Part shown: piece by piece, positions 62,122-64,000 of the stretch
Numbering within the stretch: the first letter of the stretch is position 1
Layout: each line of letters starts with the position of its first letter
Assembly: GCA_018669005.1 (NCBI GenBank)
Contig: JABJAL010000022.1
Coordinates: forward strand, 1 to 64,000
Reading direction: 5' to 3'
Source: Nitrospinaceae bacterium
GTDB lineage: Bacteria; UBA8248
Length of the DNA: 64,000 bases
Position numbers and translations under genes: made by a program
Notes under the pieces: generated by a model
Told to the model about the DNA's origin: nothing
The model's database searches: none
What the model saw: the letters and a program-made list of their open reading frames with translations, nothing else

Positions 62122-62142
62122 GGGCTTAATCGAGGTCGCGAA

Positions 62143-63132
62143 ATGTCAAAGGGCATTGCTTGGGTCACCACACCGTTTGTTTTGAACTACGATGATCCGG
62201 ACGAGCTTTTTCGCCCCCTGGCCGAGGCGACCGGCCTTGAGATCCGCATAGACGGTGCTCGCCCGCAATTCACTGAAGAGGATATGCTCAAGGAGTTGCC
62301 CGGCGTGGTTGCGACCATTGCCGGCGCAGAGCCCTATACCCGCCGGGTTTTTGAAAGCGCCCCTGACTTAAAAATTGTTTCGCGCTCAGGTGTCGGCCTG
62401 AATGCCATCGATTTGTCCGCCGCCACGGCGAGCGGTGTGGTCGTCACCAATGCGGTCGGGCAAAACGCCGTTTCGGTGGCCGAGCACACGATGGCGATTC
62501 TACTGGCGGCGGCGAGGCGGGTGCCCTGGATGGAGGAGAGGTTCCGCAAGGGCGCCTGGCGGGATGTTCAGGTCCCCATGGCCCCGCTGATGGGCAAGAC
62601 CATCGGTATTCTTGGGTTCGGCAACATCGGAAGACGGGTGGCGAGGCGGGCCGCCGCTTTTGATATGAAAATCGTTGCCTACGATCCCCTCGAGAATAAA
62701 GAGGCCGCCGCTGAGGTCGGAGCAGAGTTTCTTCCAATTGAAGAGGTGGCGAGACAAGCCGATTTTCTTTGCTGCCACGTTCCGCTCTCGCCTGAAACAC
62801 AAGATCTTATCGACAAGGATTTGCTCGCGCTCATGAAACCGGGTGCGTTTGTTATCAACACATCACGGGGCGGGCTCGTGAATCTCGATGCGATTGCCGA
62901 TGCGCTTGATCGAGGTGCTATCCGAGGCGCCGCGCTCGACGTATTTACCTCGGAGCCGCCTGATTACAGCCATCCGATTTTCTCGATGGAGAACGTGGTG
63001 CTCACACCACATGCGGCCGGGCGGGGCGAGGATGCGATTTACAACACCGTGCGCCATGCGATGAACTGCATCACGGAATACCTCGCAGGGCGCATGCCCC
63101 CGGATGTCGCCAATCCGGAAGTATTCGAATAG
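62143..63132 (+). CDS. D-2-hydroxyacid dehydrogenase (SerA-like catalytic domain)
   Basis: 329 residues. IVSRSGVGLNAIDLSAA, NAVSVAEHTMAILLAAARR, the NAD loop IGILGFGNIGRRVARRA, and the catalytic triad: Arg in NTSRGGLVN, Glu in FTSEPPDYSHPIF, His in VLTPHAAG. No C-terminal ACT or intervening domain, so this is a short glyoxylate/hydroxypyruvate reductase or phosphoglycerate-dehydrogenase-like enzyme. It starts 21 nt after the TPP enzyme gene, suggesting one transcript and linked substrates. Confidence 0.9.
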   Translation: MSKGIAWVTTPFVLNYDDPDELFRPLAEATGLEIRIDGARPQFTEEDMLKELPGVVATIAGAEPYTRRVFESAPDLKIVSRSGVGLNAIDLSAATASGVVVTNAVGQNAVSVAEHTMAILLAAARRVPWMEERFRKGAWRDVQVPMAPLMGKTIGILGFGNIGRRVARRAAAFDMKIVAYDPLENKEAAAEVGAEFLPIEEVARQADFLCCHVPLSPETQDLIDKDLLALMKPGAFVINTSRGGLVNLDAIADALDRGAIRGAALDVFTSEPPDYSHPIFSMENVVLTPHAAGRGEDAIYNTVRHAMNCITEYLAGRMPPDVANPEVFE

Positions 63133-63198
63133 ACCGCTTAAAAAAATCACGTATGGCTCCTTAACGTATTTTGCTCAACACCCGTATTTTTCGTTTCG

Positions 63199-63226
63199 TT
63201 GACTTTTTGTTAAGCCCCCATATAGT
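63199..63226 (+). promoter_or_regulatory. Promoter with overlapping imperfect palindrome, upstream of the MarR gene
   Basis: TTGACT at 63199-63204, 16 nt, TATAGT at 63221-63226. Just after it, TATGTGGCCATA (63227-63238 region) is an imperfect inverted repeat centred on GGCC, a possible site for the MarR regulator encoded next. Confidence 0.6.
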
Positions 63227-63264
63227 ATGTGGCCATATCATCAACGTTATTCTTGAGGTAGCCG

Positions 63265-63801
63265 ATGTTTTATATGCGTGAGCTTCCCACCAGGGATCTG
63301 CTCGACGCCGTGGGCCAAGTGTTTCCGGAACTCGATCCCACGGCTGTCGAGGCGTGTTATTTTCTTCTGCGTACGGGAACAGATGTTCTCACGGCGTTCG
63401 ATGAAAACCTCTCCCGCTATAATATCTCTCAGTCTCGATTTATCGTGCTCTTGCTTCTCAAGCGCCTTGAGCTACGCGAGGTCCCTGATGGCGACATAAG
63501 CCCCTCGAAACTCGCCGAGCTGGCGGGCGTAAGCCGAGGAACCATGACAGGGCTTCTCTCCGGCCTTGAGCGTGACGGTTTAATCGAGCGTAAACTCTAT
63601 AGTGGTGACCGCCGGAGATTTTCTATACTCATGACCGAAAAGGGCAAGAAAACGCTCGATAATATATTTCCCGAATACTACAACCGCATCGCGGGATTGA
63701 TGTCGGGTCTTAACGAGGAGGAAAGACTCACGCTGATAAAACTCTTGAACAAAGTAAAAGACGGGGTGCCCTCGTTGCGAATTTCTAACGGACAAACATA
63801 A
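63265..63801 (+). CDS. MarR family transcriptional regulator
   Basis: 178 residues. A winged helix follows a dimerisation helix: SRFIVLLLLKRLE, ISPSKLAELAGVSRGTMTGLLSGLERDGLIERK (recognition helix), then the wing YSGDRRRFSILMTEKGKKTL. MarR proteins usually repress neighbouring genes and respond to aromatic or acidic ligands. GAGG precedes the ATG. It sits between the dehydrogenase and the flavin monooxygenase genes. Confidence 0.93.
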   Translation: MFYMRELPTRDLLDAVGQVFPELDPTAVEACYFLLRTGTDVLTAFDENLSRYNISQSRFIVLLLLKRLELREVPDGDISPSKLAELAGVSRGTMTGLLSGLERDGLIERKLYSGDRRRFSILMTEKGKKTLDNIFPEYYNRIAGLMSGLNEEERLTLIKLLNKVKDGVPSLRISNGQT

Positions 63802-63824
63802 TTTTTTTAAGGGAGATGGATTAG

Positions 63825-64000
63825 ATGCCCAAGCCGAAAGTTATTGTTCAACTTTATCCGATGCTGCCCAGCGAGGATCGAGCGGATCGAGAAAAAAAGC
63901 GTCCTCTTGGAAGAAATAAAGAGCTTTACAACAAGGTCATTCACGACTGGATGGATATCGTGAAAGTGGCCGATGATATTGGCGTTTGGGGCGTTAGTAC
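63825..64000 (+). CDS. Luciferase-like (LLM) flavin-dependent oxidoreductase, N-terminal part
   Basis: 58 codons are visible before the window ends. MPKPKVIVQLYPMLPSEDR, then RPLGRNKELYNKVIHDWMD and VKVADDIGVWGVST resemble the N-terminus of LLM-class flavin monooxygenases. GGGAGATGG precedes the ATG by about 6 nt. It lies 23 nt after the MarR gene and is probably co-transcribed. Confidence 0.7.
   Translation, partial: MPKPKVIVQLYPMLPSEDRADREKKRPLGRNKELYNKVIHDWMDIVKVADDIGVWGVS

Overview
The window reads as a chromosomal segment of a free-living, probably uncultured, Gram-negative-type bacterium. It carries a DAP-type murein pathway, a sigma-70 family RpoD and near-consensus TTGACA/TATAAT promoters. 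The gene neighbourhoods (coaE-rho-rpmE-prfA-prmC-murA-hisG-hisD; mutS2-dnaG-rpoD-tRNA-CdsZ-rnpB; tandem DUF507 genes) are the arrangement usual in Deltaproteobacteria and related candidate phyla (Desulfobacterota, Nitrospinota or Tectomicrobia-like). No 16S gene is present, so this placement is inference. Almost everything is on the + strand, packed with 1-4 nt stop/start overlaps, and many genes start with GTG or TTG.

Layout. 0-4 kb: end of gcvH, a single-chain gcvP and a lipoate/octanoate transferase (glycine cleavage and its cofactor). 4-6.6 kb: tRNA-Gly(CCC), a PHP phosphoesterase, two DUF507 genes and coaE. 6.6-10.4 kb: rho behind a long structured leader, rpmE with an unusually long tail, prfA and prmC. 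11.3-18.3 kb: murA followed by histidine genes hisG, D, B, H, A, F and IE. 18.3-27 kb: a candidate structured small RNA, mutS2, dnaG, rpoD, a CAT-anticodon tRNA, a CdsZ-like zinc-ribbon protein, an RNase HI-like protein and RNase P RNA. 27-33.8 kb: an enoyl-CoA hydratase, threonine ammonia-lyase, purH, folC, folP and a TauE/SafE transporter. 33.8-35.3 kb: an AT-rich island of decaying genes (a frameshifted minus-strand ORF and a broken GAF-PAS sensor), followed by a degenerate receiver-TPR protein and panB. 38-55 kb: a complete division and cell wall (dcw) cluster, mraZ to ftsZ, headed by a strong promoter and MraZ boxes. 55-59 kb: pgeF, yggS, proC, yggT, divIVA and yggU. 59-64 kb: mtnA, tRNA-Asp, then a catabolic-looking set (TPP enzyme, D-2-hydroxyacid dehydrogenase, MarR regulator, start of a luciferase-like monooxygenase).

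The dominant content is housekeeping: translation termination, transcription termination and initiation, replication priming, murein synthesis and septation, plus histidine, purine, folate and pantothenate synthesis. The most novel material is non-coding or decayed. It comprises the promoter-hairpins-terminator unit before mutS2, the rho leader with competing hairpins, the MraZ-box array and the AT-rich relic island. No mobile element, CRISPR array or classical defence system was seen.
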